Positions 45,403-53,472 of a stretch of 64,000 nt of DNA are shown here, in pieces. The stretch comes from Sphingomonadaceae bacterium (lineage in GTDB: Bacteria; Pseudomonadota; Alphaproteobacteria; Sphingomonadales; Sphingomonadaceae): positions 186,001-250,000 of the forward strand of contig JADZEQ010000009.1 of assembly GCA_020850455.1 (NCBI GenBank), in the 5' to 3' direction. Position 1 is the stretch's first letter. The number at the start of each line of letters is the position of its first letter. A model generated the notes under the pieces. That model did not search any database, was not told the DNA's origin, and worked only from the letters and a program-made list of their open reading frames with translations. Both the position numbers and the translations under genes were made by a program.

Positions 45403-46851
45403 ATGCCCCCCGTGACGCAAGCCTTCGCTCCCACCCCGCCGCTTTTGACCATCGCCCCCTTTTTGGCTGACCCGGTCGAAGCGGCGCAATTTCCCATGAC
45501 GCGCCTCAGGTGGCGGAACGACCGCGCGGCGGCGCAAATCGGCCTCGACACTCTCAGCGATGACCAGTGGTTGGCGCATTTTGCGCGCTTTGAACCGCTG
45601 GCGGATAATCTGCCCCAACCATTGGCCCTGCGCTATCATGGGCACCAATTTGGCCAATATAACCCCGAATTGGGCGATGGCCGGGGGTTCAGCTTTGCCC
45701 AATGCCGCGCGCGCGATGGCCGCTGGCTCGAATTGGGGAGCAAGGGGTCAGGCCAAACCCCCTATAGCCGCTTTGGCGACGGGCGGCTGACTTTAAAGGG
45801 TGCGGTGCGCGAATTATTGGCGAGCGAAATGCTCGAAGCGTTGGGGGTGCCAACGTCACGCACCTTGTCGATTGTCGAAACGGGTGAGGCGTTGGTGCGC
45901 GGCGATGAACCATCGCCCACCCGTTCGGCGGTGCTGGTGCGGCAAAGCCATGGCCATATCCGCATCGGCAGTTTCCAACGCCTCGCTTATTTAGGGGAGG
46001 GTGCAAATATAGCGGCGCTGGCGCGTTACTGCCTGACCATATTATATGGCATGGCGACAGATGGCCTGTCCGCCAGCGACGTCGCCGTCGCCTTGCTGGA
46101 CGAAGCCTGTCAGCGCGCCGCACGGCTCGCCGCATCCTATATGGTGGCCGGCTTTGTCCATGGCGTCCTGAACAGCGACAATATTTCCCTGAGCGGCGAA
46201 AGCTTTGATTATGGCCCATGGCGGTTCAACCCGACATGGGATGCCGCCTTTACCGCCGCCTATTTCGACCATGGTTCGCTCTATGCCTTTGGTCGCCAGC
46301 CCGGCGCCATCCACTGGAACCTCGGCCAATTGGCGGTCAGCCTGCGCGCCATTGCCGATGCCGAACCGCTGATCCATTGCCTCAACCGCTTTGGCGATGC
46401 CTATCGCGCGGCGCTGGAAGCCCAAATATGCTGGCGTTTGGGGGTGGCGCGGCTGGATGATCCGACGGACGCAGCATCAGACAGCACGCTTGTCCGCGCG
46501 CTGGAGGCTTGGCTGGTGGCAAGCCAAAGCAGCATGGATGCCGCCTTTGTCCGTTGGAGCGCGGGCGGCACACGGCAAGCCGATGGGCCAGAGACAGGAA
46601 ATGCGGCGGCAAATGCGGCGGCAAATCTTGCCGCCGCGCTGGCTGGTCGCGCCGCAACGCGCGCGCCATGGTGGGACGATGTGCCACCCCAATCGATGCA
46701 TATCGAACGGGTGGAGGCAATCTGGGCTGCCATCGATAGCAATGATGACTGGCAGCCGCTCTATCGGGCGGTGGAGGCGATCCGCGCCATGGGCGCAGCG
46801 CTTGGCCCCAGCCCGGCGCAGCAAAGCGCACTACCAGCGACCATTGCCTAA
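45403..46851 (+). CDS. selO: Protein adenylyltransferase SelO (YdiU)
   Basis: A 482-residue pseudokinase-fold enzyme that transfers AMP to Ser/Thr/Tyr of target proteins. The family features are RYHGHQFGQYNPELGDGR, LGSKGSGQTPYSRFGDGR (glycine-rich loop), FVHGVLNSDNISLSGESFDY with catalytic Asp/Asn, and the substrate Arg region. By family knowledge bacterial SelO AMPylates redox-related proteins. It lacks the terminal selenocysteine of eukaryotic homologues. The start lacks a clear ribosome site and lies within the upstream gene's 5' region, only 19 bases from the divergent start. Confidence 0.92.
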   Translation: MPPVTQAFAPTPPLLTIAPFLADPVEAAQFPMTRLRWRNDRAAAQIGLDTLSDDQWLAHFARFEPLADNLPQPLALRYHGHQFGQYNPELGDGRGFSFAQCRARDGRWLELGSKGSGQTPYSRFGDGRLTLKGAVRELLASEMLEALGVPTSRTLSIVETGEALVRGDEPSPTRSAVLVRQSHGHIRIGSFQRLAYLGEGANIAALARYCLTILYGMATDGLSASDVAVALLDEACQRAARLAASYMVAGFVHGVLNSDNISLSGESFDYGPWRFNPTWDAAFTAAYFDHGSLYAFGRQPGAIHWNLGQLAVSLRAIADAEPLIHCLNRFGDAYRAALEAQICWRLGVARLDDPTDAASDSTLVRALEAWLVASQSSMDAAFVRWSAGGTRQADGPETGNAAANAAANLAAALAGRAATRAPWWDDVPPQSMHIERVEAIWAAIDSNDDWQPLYRAVEAIRAMGAALGPSPAQQSALPATIA

Positions 46852-46880
46852 ATCGCCATCGTGGTTAATAGGCAAATGGC

Positions 46881-48305
46881 ATGACCTTGGTTTCAATCGA
46901 ACCGGCAAGCGGCGAGGTGCTTTGGCAAGGCACGCCAAGCGACGTGGAAGCCGAAATTGCCGCTGCGCGCGCAGCATGGCCCGAATGGGCGGCAATGCCG
47001 ATGGTCAAGCGCGCCGATGCACTCAAGCGATTTTCCGAACGACTGGCCAATAATAAGGATGGGCTGGCCAAGCTGATCGCGCGCGAAACCGGCAAGCCGA
47101 TGTGGGAAGCACGCACCGAGGTGGAGAGCGTCGCCGGCAAATTTGAAATTTCGATGAAGGCGCAGTCCGAACGCGCCGCGCAGCGCCGCAGCGAAGGGGC
47201 GATGGGGGTGCGCAGCGCGCTGCGCCACAAGCCGCATGGGGTGATGGCGGTGCTCGGCCCCTATAATTTTCCGGCGCACCTGCCCAACGGCCATATCATC
47301 CCCGCGCTGCTCGCGGGCAATGCGGTGGTTTTCAAGCCGAGTGAGCGGACCCCGGCGGTCGGCGAAATGCTGGTCGAACTATATCGCGAAGCAGGCGTGC
47401 CAGAGGGGGCGATTCGCATCGTGCAGGGCGGGCCGGACGCCGGGCAGGCGCTGGTCGGCCACCCGGATATCGACGGGGTGCTGTTCACCGGTTCGGCGCG
47501 CGCGGGCATCGCGATCAACCGCGCGCTGGCCCACCGACCCGACCGGATCGTCGCGCTCGAAATGGGGGGTAACAATCCGATCATCGTCTGGGACACGCGC
47601 GATATCCCCAATGCCGCGACGATTGTCGTCCAATCGGCCTTTTTGTCGGCCGGACAGCGTTGTTCCAATGCCCGCCGTCTGATTGTCAGCGAAGCAATTG
47701 CCGATGATTTGTTGGCGGCGGTGCGCAAAATCACCGACCGGTTGATCGTCGGCGCGCCGTTCGACGAACCGCAACCCTTCATGGGCCCGGTCATCGACAA
47801 TGAAACCGCCGATGGCTTGATGGAAAGTTTCCTCTACCTCCTCTCCAACGGGGGGCAGGCGGTACGCTTCATGACCCGGCCGCAGGAAAATCTGCCCTTT
47901 TTGACGCCGGGCATCATCGATGTGACGCGGGTGGCCGAGCGGCCCGATGTCGAATTATTCGGTCCCTTGCTGCAAGTCGTGCGCGTCGCCAATTTTGAGG
48001 ATGCGATTCGCGAAGCCAATGCCACCGCTTATGGCCTGTCGGCGGCGCTGGTCGGGGGAACCACCCTCCAATATGATCAATTTTGGGCCAATGTCCGCGC
48101 CGGGATTATCAATTGGAACCGCCCGACCAATGGCGCATCCTCCTCCCTTCCCTTTGGCGGGGTTGGCCTGTCGGGCAACCACCGGCCGAGCGCTTATTAT
48201 GCCGCCGATTATTGCGCCTATCCGGTGTCGAGCAGCGAAGTGGATGCGCCGCGCGCCACCATCGGCATCGGCCTTGCCCCCGAAAAATTGCTGAAACCAT
48301 CCTGA
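46881..48305 (+). CDS. astD: Succinylglutamate-semialdehyde dehydrogenase
   Basis: A 474-residue NAD-dependent aldehyde dehydrogenase whose sequence matches AstD, the fourth enzyme of the arginine succinyltransferase (AST) pathway. Motifs are GPYNFPAHLPNGHIIPALL, FTGSARAGIAINRALAH, LEMGGNNPIIVWD, and the catalytic cysteine in SAGQRCSNARR. The other ast genes (astA, B, C, E) are absent from the window. It follows selO by 30 bases on the same strand, so co-transcription is possible but functionally unexplained. The G-rich stop-proximal hairpin at about 48309-48330 is weak. Confidence 0.9.
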   Translation: MTLVSIEPASGEVLWQGTPSDVEAEIAAARAAWPEWAAMPMVKRADALKRFSERLANNKDGLAKLIARETGKPMWEARTEVESVAGKFEISMKAQSERAAQRRSEGAMGVRSALRHKPHGVMAVLGPYNFPAHLPNGHIIPALLAGNAVVFKPSERTPAVGEMLVELYREAGVPEGAIRIVQGGPDAGQALVGHPDIDGVLFTGSARAGIAINRALAHRPDRIVALEMGGNNPIIVWDTRDIPNAATIVVQSAFLSAGQRCSNARRLIVSEAIADDLLAAVRKITDRLIVGAPFDEPQPFMGPVIDNETADGLMESFLYLLSNGGQAVRFMTRPQENLPFLTPGIIDVTRVAERPDVELFGPLLQVVRVANFEDAIREANATAYGLSAALVGGTTLQYDQFWANVRAGIINWNRPTNGASSSLPFGGVGLSGNHRPSAYYAADYCAYPVSSSEVDAPRATIGIGLAPEKLLKPS

Positions 48306-48394
48306 TCGAACGGGGGCCGCGCCCCAAGCACAGCTTTTGCCCCCCCTAAAGATGCTGCTTTGCACAAAAGCGCGCGCCGAACCATTTTGCCAAT

Positions 48395-49195
48395 ATGGTC
48401 GGCACCCACCCCTCTCTCCCTCCCGCAACCGGGCCTGCAAAGGTCTGGCTGGTGGGTGCCGGCCCCGGTGCGGCGGATTTGCTGACGCTGCGCGCCGCGC
48501 GCTTGCTGCAAAGCGCCGACGTCATTGTCCATGACGGGCTGGTGGAGCCAGAGGTTCTGGCGATGGCGCGGCCCGATGCGCGGCTGATCAGCGTTGCCAA
48601 ACAGCGCAGCCGCCACAGCGTGCCGCAAGCGGGGATCAACGCAATCCTGATTGCCGAGGCGCGCGCGGGGTTCCGCGTCGTCCGGTTGAAAGGCGGCGAC
48701 CCCTTTATCTTTGGCCGCGGCGGGGAGGAGGTGGAGGCACTGATCCTCGCCGGCGTGGCGGTGGAGGTGGTGCCCGGCATCAGCGCCGCCATCGGCTGCG
48801 CGGCACAGGCGCGCCTGCCGCTCACCCACCGCGATGCGGCAAGCGTCGTCAGCTTTGTCGCGGGCCAGTGCAAGGGGCTGAGCGATCAAGTTTGGACCGG
48901 GCTTGCCGGGCCGGGGCGAACGCTCGTCATCTATATGGGGCTGGCCAATGCCGCCGATATTGCGGCAAAATTGATGGCAGAGGGGCTGGGCGCCGACACG
49001 CCAATTGCGGTGGTCGCCGACGGCACCCGCCCCAATGCCCGTGTGCATTGCAGCCATATTGCCGATTTGGGCGCTCTGGTCGCGCGCGAGGCCATTGCCA
49101 GCCCGGCCATCATCATCGTCGGCGACGCCGTCGCCCATGCCCATGTCCCCGCGCATTTCGCCAGTCTGGCTGCGCGGGCAGAGGAAGTTATATGA
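48395..49195 (+). CDS. cobA: Uroporphyrinogen-III C-methyltransferase (SUMT)
   Basis: SUMT adds two methyl groups from SAM to uroporphyrinogen III, giving precorrin-2 for siroheme. The 266-residue protein has the family motifs VWLVGAGPGAADLLTLRAA, RLKGGDPFIFGRGGEE, EVVPGISAAIGC and YMGLANAADIAAKL. It opens the sulphur assimilation operon (cobA-DUF2849-cysI-DUF934-cysH), so siroheme precursor synthesis is coupled to the reductase that needs it. Its stop overlaps the next start by four bases. No ribosome site is evident at the ATG. Confidence 0.95.
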   Translation: MVGTHPSLPPATGPAKVWLVGAGPGAADLLTLRAARLLQSADVIVHDGLVEPEVLAMARPDARLISVAKQRSRHSVPQAGINAILIAEARAGFRVVRLKGGDPFIFGRGGEEVEALILAGVAVEVVPGISAAIGCAAQARLPLTHRDAASVVSFVAGQCKGLSDQVWTGLAGPGRTLVIYMGLANAADIAAKLMAEGLGADTPIAVVADGTRPNARVHCSHIADLGALVAREAIASPAIIIVGDAVAHAHVPAHFASLAARAEEVI

Positions 49196-49476
49196 TATTG
49201 ATAAGCGGAAATGATTTGGCGAGCGGTGCGGTCACTTGGTGGACGGGCACAGGCTGGTCGCACCATTTTGGCGACGCGGTGGATGTGGCGGGCGATGGCG
49301 CGGCCATCATCGCGGCGGAGGAAGCGGCGTGCCGGGTCAATGGCGCTGCGGTGGTGGAGGCGGATGCGGCGGGCATGCCGCGCCACATAAAGGACCGCAT
49401 CCGCGCCGCCGGGCCGAGCGTGCGGATTGACTTGGGAATCAACCCTGCCGTCCCAGCCGTGTTGGCGGGCCAATAA
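49192..49476 (+). CDS. DUF2849 family protein
   Basis: A 94-residue acidic protein of the DUF2849 family, which in alphaproteobacteria lies between the siroheme methyltransferase and sulphite/nitrite reductase genes. It begins MILISGNDLASGAVTWWTG and is otherwise featureless, with AAIIAAEEAACRVNGAAVVEA as a likely helix. No domain with known activity is visible; a reductase-maturation or regulatory role is inference from constant neighbourhood. It is coupled to cobA by an ATGA overlap and is followed by cysI one base after its stop. Confidence 0.85.
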   Translation: MILISGNDLASGAVTWWTGTGWSHHFGDAVDVAGDGAAIIAAEEAACRVNGAAVVEADAAGMPRHIKDRIRAAGPSVRIDLGINPAVPAVLAGQ

Positions 49477-49477
49477 T

Positions 49478-51112
49478 ATGTATCGTTACGACCAATATGA
49501 TCAGGCGATGGTCGATGCGCGCGTTGCCGAGTTTCGCGACCAGGTTGCCCGCCGCCTCGCGGGCAAGATGAACGATGACCAGTTCAAGCCGCTGCGGCTC
49601 AAAAACGGGCTCTATCTGCAACTCCATGCCTATATGCTGCGCATTGCCATCCCCTATGGCACGCTGAACAGCGGGCAGATGCGCACGCTCGCCCATATCG
49701 CGCGGCGTTATGACAAGGGCTATGGCCATTTCACCACCCGGCAGAATATCCAGTTCAACTGGATAAAATTGGCCGAAGCGCCCGACATTTTGGCCGATCT
49801 GGCGCGGGTGGAGATGCACGCCATCCAGACCAGCGGCGAAAGCATCCGCAATATTTCCGCCGACCCCTATGCCGGGGCCGCAGCGGATGAGATTTGCGAC
49901 CCGCGCCCATGGGCCGAATTATTGCGCCAAGCGACCAGCTTTCACCCGGAATTCAGCTATTTACCGCGCAAGTTCAAAATTGCGGTCATCGCGGCAGAGG
50001 TCGATCGGGCGGCGCTGCGCTGGCATGATTGCGCGCTGCGCATCGTCACCAATGCGGCGGGCGAACAGGGGTTTGAAGTCTATGCCGGGGGCGGCATGGG
50101 CCGGACCCCGATGATTGCGTTCAAGATTCGCGACTTCCTGCCTGCCGGGCAGATATTTTCCTATTTGCAGGCGATTTTGCGGGTCTGGAACCTCCACGCC
50201 CGGCGTGACAATATCCACAAGCAAAGGATGAAAATCCTCGTCCATACATTGGGTGAAGATGCCTTCCGCACAGAGGTGGAGGCTGCCTTTACCCATATTT
50301 TGACGCTGGGCAGTGATTTTCCGGCCGCCGAATATGACCGGATTGCCGCCCATTTTACCCCGCCACCCTTTGATGCCGATGCGCCGGACGACATGGATTT
50401 GTCCGACCCCGATTTCGCCCGCTGGGTGGCGCGGCAGGTGGTGGCGCATAAAATGCCCGGCTATGCCATCGTCAATATCAGCCTGAAACCGGTCGGCGGC
50501 ATCCCCGGCGATGTCAGCGCCGACCAGATGGATGCCATCGCCGACATCGCGCAAAAATATAGTTTTGACGATCTGCGCAGCGCCTATACCCAAAACCTCG
50601 TCCTGCCGCATGTCCGCAAGGCTGACCTTTTTGCGGTCTGGCAGGCGTTGAAGGCAATAAATTTGGTCGACACCAACCGCGACCAGATTACCGACATTAT
50701 CGCCTGCCCCGGCCTCGATTATTGCAGCCTTGCCAATGCCCGATCGATCCCGCTGGCGCAAAAAATTGCCCAGCGCTTCGCCGACCCGGCGGTGGGTGAT
50801 GATATTGGCGATCTCAACATCAAAATATCGGGCTGCATCAACGCCTGCGGCCACCACCATGCCGGACATATCGGCATTTTGGGTGTCGATCGTAAGGGCA
50901 TTGAAAATTATCAATTGCTGCTCGGCGGATCGGGTGCGGAGGATATTAGCGCCGCCAAAATCACCGGCCCCGGCTTTGACGAAGATGGCGTGGTTGATGC
51001 GCTGGAACGCGCGGTCAACGCCTATCGCGCGCAGCGCACACCGGGCGAACGCTTCATCGATACCTATCGCCGTGTCGGGATGGATGGGTTTAAGGAGGCG
51101 ATTTATGGCTGA
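49478..51112 (+). CDS. cysI: Siroheme sulfite/nitrite reductase
   Basis: A 544-residue siroheme/4Fe-4S reductase that reduces sulphite to sulphide. The siroheme-cluster cysteines are Cys410 and Cys416 (CPGLDYC) and Cys453 and Cys457 (CINAC), and the duplicated ferredoxin-like halves are present (GHFTTRQNIQFNWIK near the N-terminus). No flavoprotein partner (CysJ) is near, so electrons probably come from ferredoxin; that is inference. The stop overlaps the next gene start by eight bases (ATGGCTGA), and AAGGAGG upstream of that start lies inside this gene. Confidence 0.93.
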   Translation: MYRYDQYDQAMVDARVAEFRDQVARRLAGKMNDDQFKPLRLKNGLYLQLHAYMLRIAIPYGTLNSGQMRTLAHIARRYDKGYGHFTTRQNIQFNWIKLAEAPDILADLARVEMHAIQTSGESIRNISADPYAGAAADEICDPRPWAELLRQATSFHPEFSYLPRKFKIAVIAAEVDRAALRWHDCALRIVTNAAGEQGFEVYAGGGMGRTPMIAFKIRDFLPAGQIFSYLQAILRVWNLHARRDNIHKQRMKILVHTLGEDAFRTEVEAAFTHILTLGSDFPAAEYDRIAAHFTPPPFDADAPDDMDLSDPDFARWVARQVVAHKMPGYAIVNISLKPVGGIPGDVSADQMDAIADIAQKYSFDDLRSAYTQNLVLPHVRKADLFAVWQALKAINLVDTNRDQITDIIACPGLDYCSLANARSIPLAQKIAQRFADPAVGDDIGDLNIKISGCINACGHHHAGHIGILGVDRKGIENYQLLLGGSGAEDISAAKITGPGFDEDGVVDALERAVNAYRAQRTPGERFIDTYRRVGMDGFKEAIYG

Positions 51113-51530
51113 AATATTGCGCCTGCGCGATGATGCGCCGATCCACGCCCCTTTGTTCAGCATCGATGATTTTCTGGCCGAACCCGCCGCGCGCGCCGTG
51201 CGGATAGAGGCAGGGGAGGATGTGACACAAATTTTCCCGCATCTGGGGCGCATCGACCTGGTCGAAATCGCCTTTCCGCGTTTTCGCGACGGGCGCGGAT
51301 TTTCCTCGGCACGGTTGCTGCGCGAAGCGGGCTATGTCGGCGAATTGCGCGCGGCGGGCGATGTCCTTGTTGACCTCATCGCCTTTATGCGTCGCTGCGG
51401 TTTTGATGCCTTTGCCCCCGACGCGCCGTTGGACGGCGATGATGTCGCAAATGCATTGAACCGCTTTCCCTATGCCTATCAACATGCCAGCGATGCGGCG
51501 GTGCCGATTTGGAAGCTGCGCCATGGCTGA
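51105..51530 (+). CDS. DUF934 family protein
   Basis: A 141-residue protein of the DUF934 family, constantly found between cysI and cysH in proteobacteria. Recognisable strings are VEIAFPRFRDGRGFSSARLL and GELRAAGDVLVDLIAFMRRCGFDAF. Proposed as an accessory of sulphite reductase; activity unknown. It has a strong site, AAGGAGG, six bases before the ATG, and overlaps both neighbours by the same eight-base ATGGCTGA string, once at each end. Confidence 0.9.
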   Translation: MAEILRLRDDAPIHAPLFSIDDFLAEPAARAVRIEAGEDVTQIFPHLGRIDLVEIAFPRFRDGRGFSSARLLREAGYVGELRAAGDVLVDLIAFMRRCGFDAFAPDAPLDGDDVANALNRFPYAYQHASDAAVPIWKLRHG

Positions 51531-52293
51531 TGCCGCGCGGGTGCGCGACATTGTCGATCTGGCCCCGCGCTGGACGGGCGCGGACGCCATAAGGCTCAAC
51601 CAGATGTTTCGTGGGCGCGACAGCGCCGAAATGCTGCACGCGCTGTTTACCGATGCTATGCTGGGGCCGACCGCTTTGGTGTCGAGCTTTGGGGCGGAAA
51701 GCGCGGTGCTGCTCCACCTCGTCGGGAAAATCCGCCCCGATGTGCCGGTCATATTTCTCGACACCGGCAAACATTTTCCCGAAACCATCGCCTATCGCGA
51801 TGCGCTGGCCCGCCAAATCGGCCTCACCAACATCATCAACGTCACCCCCGATCCGCTGGATATTGCGGCGCGCGATGCCAATGGTTTGCGCTGGTCCTAT
51901 GACCCCGATGGTTGCTGTGCGCTGCGCAAGGTTGCGCCGCTGGCCAAGGCATTGCTGCCCTATGACGCGCATATTTCGGGGCGCAAAGCCTTTCAATCGT
52001 CGAGCCGCGCCAATCTGCCGCGTTTTGAGGTGGATGGCGATGGGCGGATGAAGGTCAACCCGCTGGTGGATTGGGACAAGGCAGCGCTCGACGCCTATGC
52101 CGCCGCCCATACGCTGCCGCCGCACCCGCTCGTCGCGCAGGGTTATTTATCCATCGGCTGTGCGCCCTGCACCAGCATCGTCAAGCCGGGCGAAGACCCG
52201 CGCTCGGGGCGCTGGGCGGGCTGGGACAAGGTTGAATGCGGCATCCACACGCCAATCGATGGCGATGATGGCACCAACGACCCGGTTTTTTAG
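51523..52293 (+). CDS. cysH: Adenylylsulfate (APS) reductase, Fe-S type
   Basis: A 256-residue reductase of adenylylated sulphate. The pattern Cys131-Cys132 (GCCALRK), Cys213-x2-Cys216 (GCAPCT) and Cys239 (ECGIHT) shows the 4Fe-4S ligands of APS reductase plus the catalytic cysteine, in contrast to the PAPS-type enzyme that lacks the CC/CxxC set. The ATP-pyrophosphatase fold reads VSSFGAESAVLLHL, DTGKHFPETI. It ends the operon. Sulphate activation genes (cysD/cysN) are not in the window. It is convergent with a thioesterase by a four-base overlap. Confidence 0.93.
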   Translation: MADAARVRDIVDLAPRWTGADAIRLNQMFRGRDSAEMLHALFTDAMLGPTALVSSFGAESAVLLHLVGKIRPDVPVIFLDTGKHFPETIAYRDALARQIGLTNIINVTPDPLDIAARDANGLRWSYDPDGCCALRKVAPLAKALLPYDAHISGRKAFQSSSRANLPRFEVDGDGRMKVNPLVDWDKAALDAYAAAHTLPPHPLVAQGYLSIGCAPCTSIVKPGEDPRSGRWAGWDKVECGIHTPIDGDDGTNDPVF

Positions 52294-52694
52294 TCTTTGA
52301 AGAAATAGCGCTGGATTTCGCGGGCAATCCGCGCCGGGCGCAGCGTTTGCGCATCGACGCAGCACCAGCTTGATTTCACCTCTGCCAGCACATCTTCGCC
52401 GCGTTGGATGATGGTGGCATAGAAGCTGCGCGCACCCTCCACCTTTTCCAGCACGACCGATGCCATCACCTTATCGTCCAGAAATGCCGGTTTGCGATAG
52501 GTAATTTCGTGGCGCAGCGCGACCCAGAGATATTTGGCAATCGCGTCCGGCGGGGCCAGCTTGTTCCAGTGGGACAGCACCGCATCCTGCACCCAGCCCA
52601 GATAGCGCGCATTATTGACATGGCCCATGAAATCAATGTCATCGGCCTGGATGCTGATGGGAAAGCTGTGCGGCGCTGTCATGGCCGGGTTCAT
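52290..52694 (-). CDS. 4HBT/YbgC-type acyl-CoA thioesterase
   Basis: A 134-residue hot-dog thioesterase of the 4-hydroxybenzoyl-CoA type. The catalytic aspartate region is IQADDIDFMGHVNNARYLGWVQ, followed by RHEITYRKPAF and SSWCCVDAQTLRPARI. Substrate unknown. Start is uncertain: an ATG at 52694 is used, ATG 52682 (MTAPHSFPI) or a TTG at 52709 are alternatives. It overlaps cysH by four bases tail to tail. The 210 bases to the peroxiredoxin gene hold TTGACA at 52790 but no matching -10. Confidence 0.87.
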   Translation of the reverse strand: MNPAMTAPHSFPISIQADDIDFMGHVNNARYLGWVQDAVLSHWNKLAPPDAIAKYLWVALRHEITYRKPAFLDDKVMASVVLEKVEGARSFYATIIQRGEDVLAEVKSSWCCVDAQTLRPARIAREIQRYFFKD

Positions 52695-52904
52695 GATGCT
52701 GACTGCCAATCCTGTGCAAGAGGGTGGTATATTTATGTGCGCCCGAAGGGTTATTGGCTTGCATTAGCGGACAGACAGCGCCGCCGCAATTGACATTTTT
52801 GTTAATATTGCCGCGCGCACGCTGCATCCAAATGCCCCGCCACGTACGTATTGGCGCTGCGCGAGATTTTGCGCTACCCTGTCCCACCAGCACCGGAGAA
52901 TATC

Positions 52905-53456
52905 ATGCGCCGCGCCATCCCCAAAATTGCTGCCGTCCTGATCGCCCTATCGACCCTCAGCGCATGGCCGCTGGCAACGGCGCAGGCGGCGCTCGCCACG
53001 GGTGCGCCTGCGCCGTTATTCACCCTGCCCGCCGCGCAAGGGGGCGAAAGATTGACCCTCAACCTTGCCAATTTACTGCGTCAAGGGCCGGTTGTGGTCT
53101 ATTTCTTTCCGCGCGCTTTCACCGCCGGTTGCACCATCGAAAGCCGCGCCTTTGCCGAGGCAGCGGCAGATTTCCGTGCCGCAGGGGCAACGATTATCGG
53201 TCTGTCCGCCGACGATATCGATACGCTGCAACGTTTTTCGACGCAGGAATGCCGCAGCGCTTTTCCCATGGCGGCGGCCACCCCCAATGTCATCGCGGGT
53301 TATGATGTGCTGTTGCGGCAGGGAATTACGACGCGCACCAGCTATGTCATCGCGCAGGATGGCACGATTTCCATGGTGCATAATGACATGAATCCCAATG
53401 ACCATGTCCGCCTGACCTTGGCAGAGGTGCGCCGCCTGCACGCCGCGCGGCGCTGA
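52905..53456 (+). CDS. Exported peroxiredoxin (Bcp/AhpC-TSA type)
   Basis: A 183-residue peroxiredoxin with a signal peptide (about residues 1-27), so a periplasmic peroxide reductase. The peroxidatic cysteine Cys76 is in YFFPRAFTAGCTIESRAF, with the preceding Pro-x3-Thr triad. A second cysteine, Cys116, lies in the 2-Cys region, but spacing differs from Bcp (no Cys five residues after the first). The ATG at 52905 has GGAG seven bases upstream. Electron donor unknown; a periplasmic thioredoxin-fold protein at 27.6 kb is a candidate only. Confidence 0.87.
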   Translation: MRRAIPKIAAVLIALSTLSAWPLATAQAALATGAPAPLFTLPAAQGGERLTLNLANLLRQGPVVVYFFPRAFTAGCTIESRAFAEAAADFRAAGATIIGLSADDIDTLQRFSTQECRSAFPMAAATPNVIAGYDVLLRQGITTRTSYVIAQDGTISMVHNDMNPNDHVRLTLAEVRRLHAARR

Positions 53457-53472
53457 AGCGGCGCTGGGCGCG

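Noticed and set aside
52790-52795. TTGACA as the -35 of the peroxiredoxin promoter
   Set aside because: No -10 hexamer at 16-18 bases; the downstream bases are GC-rich.
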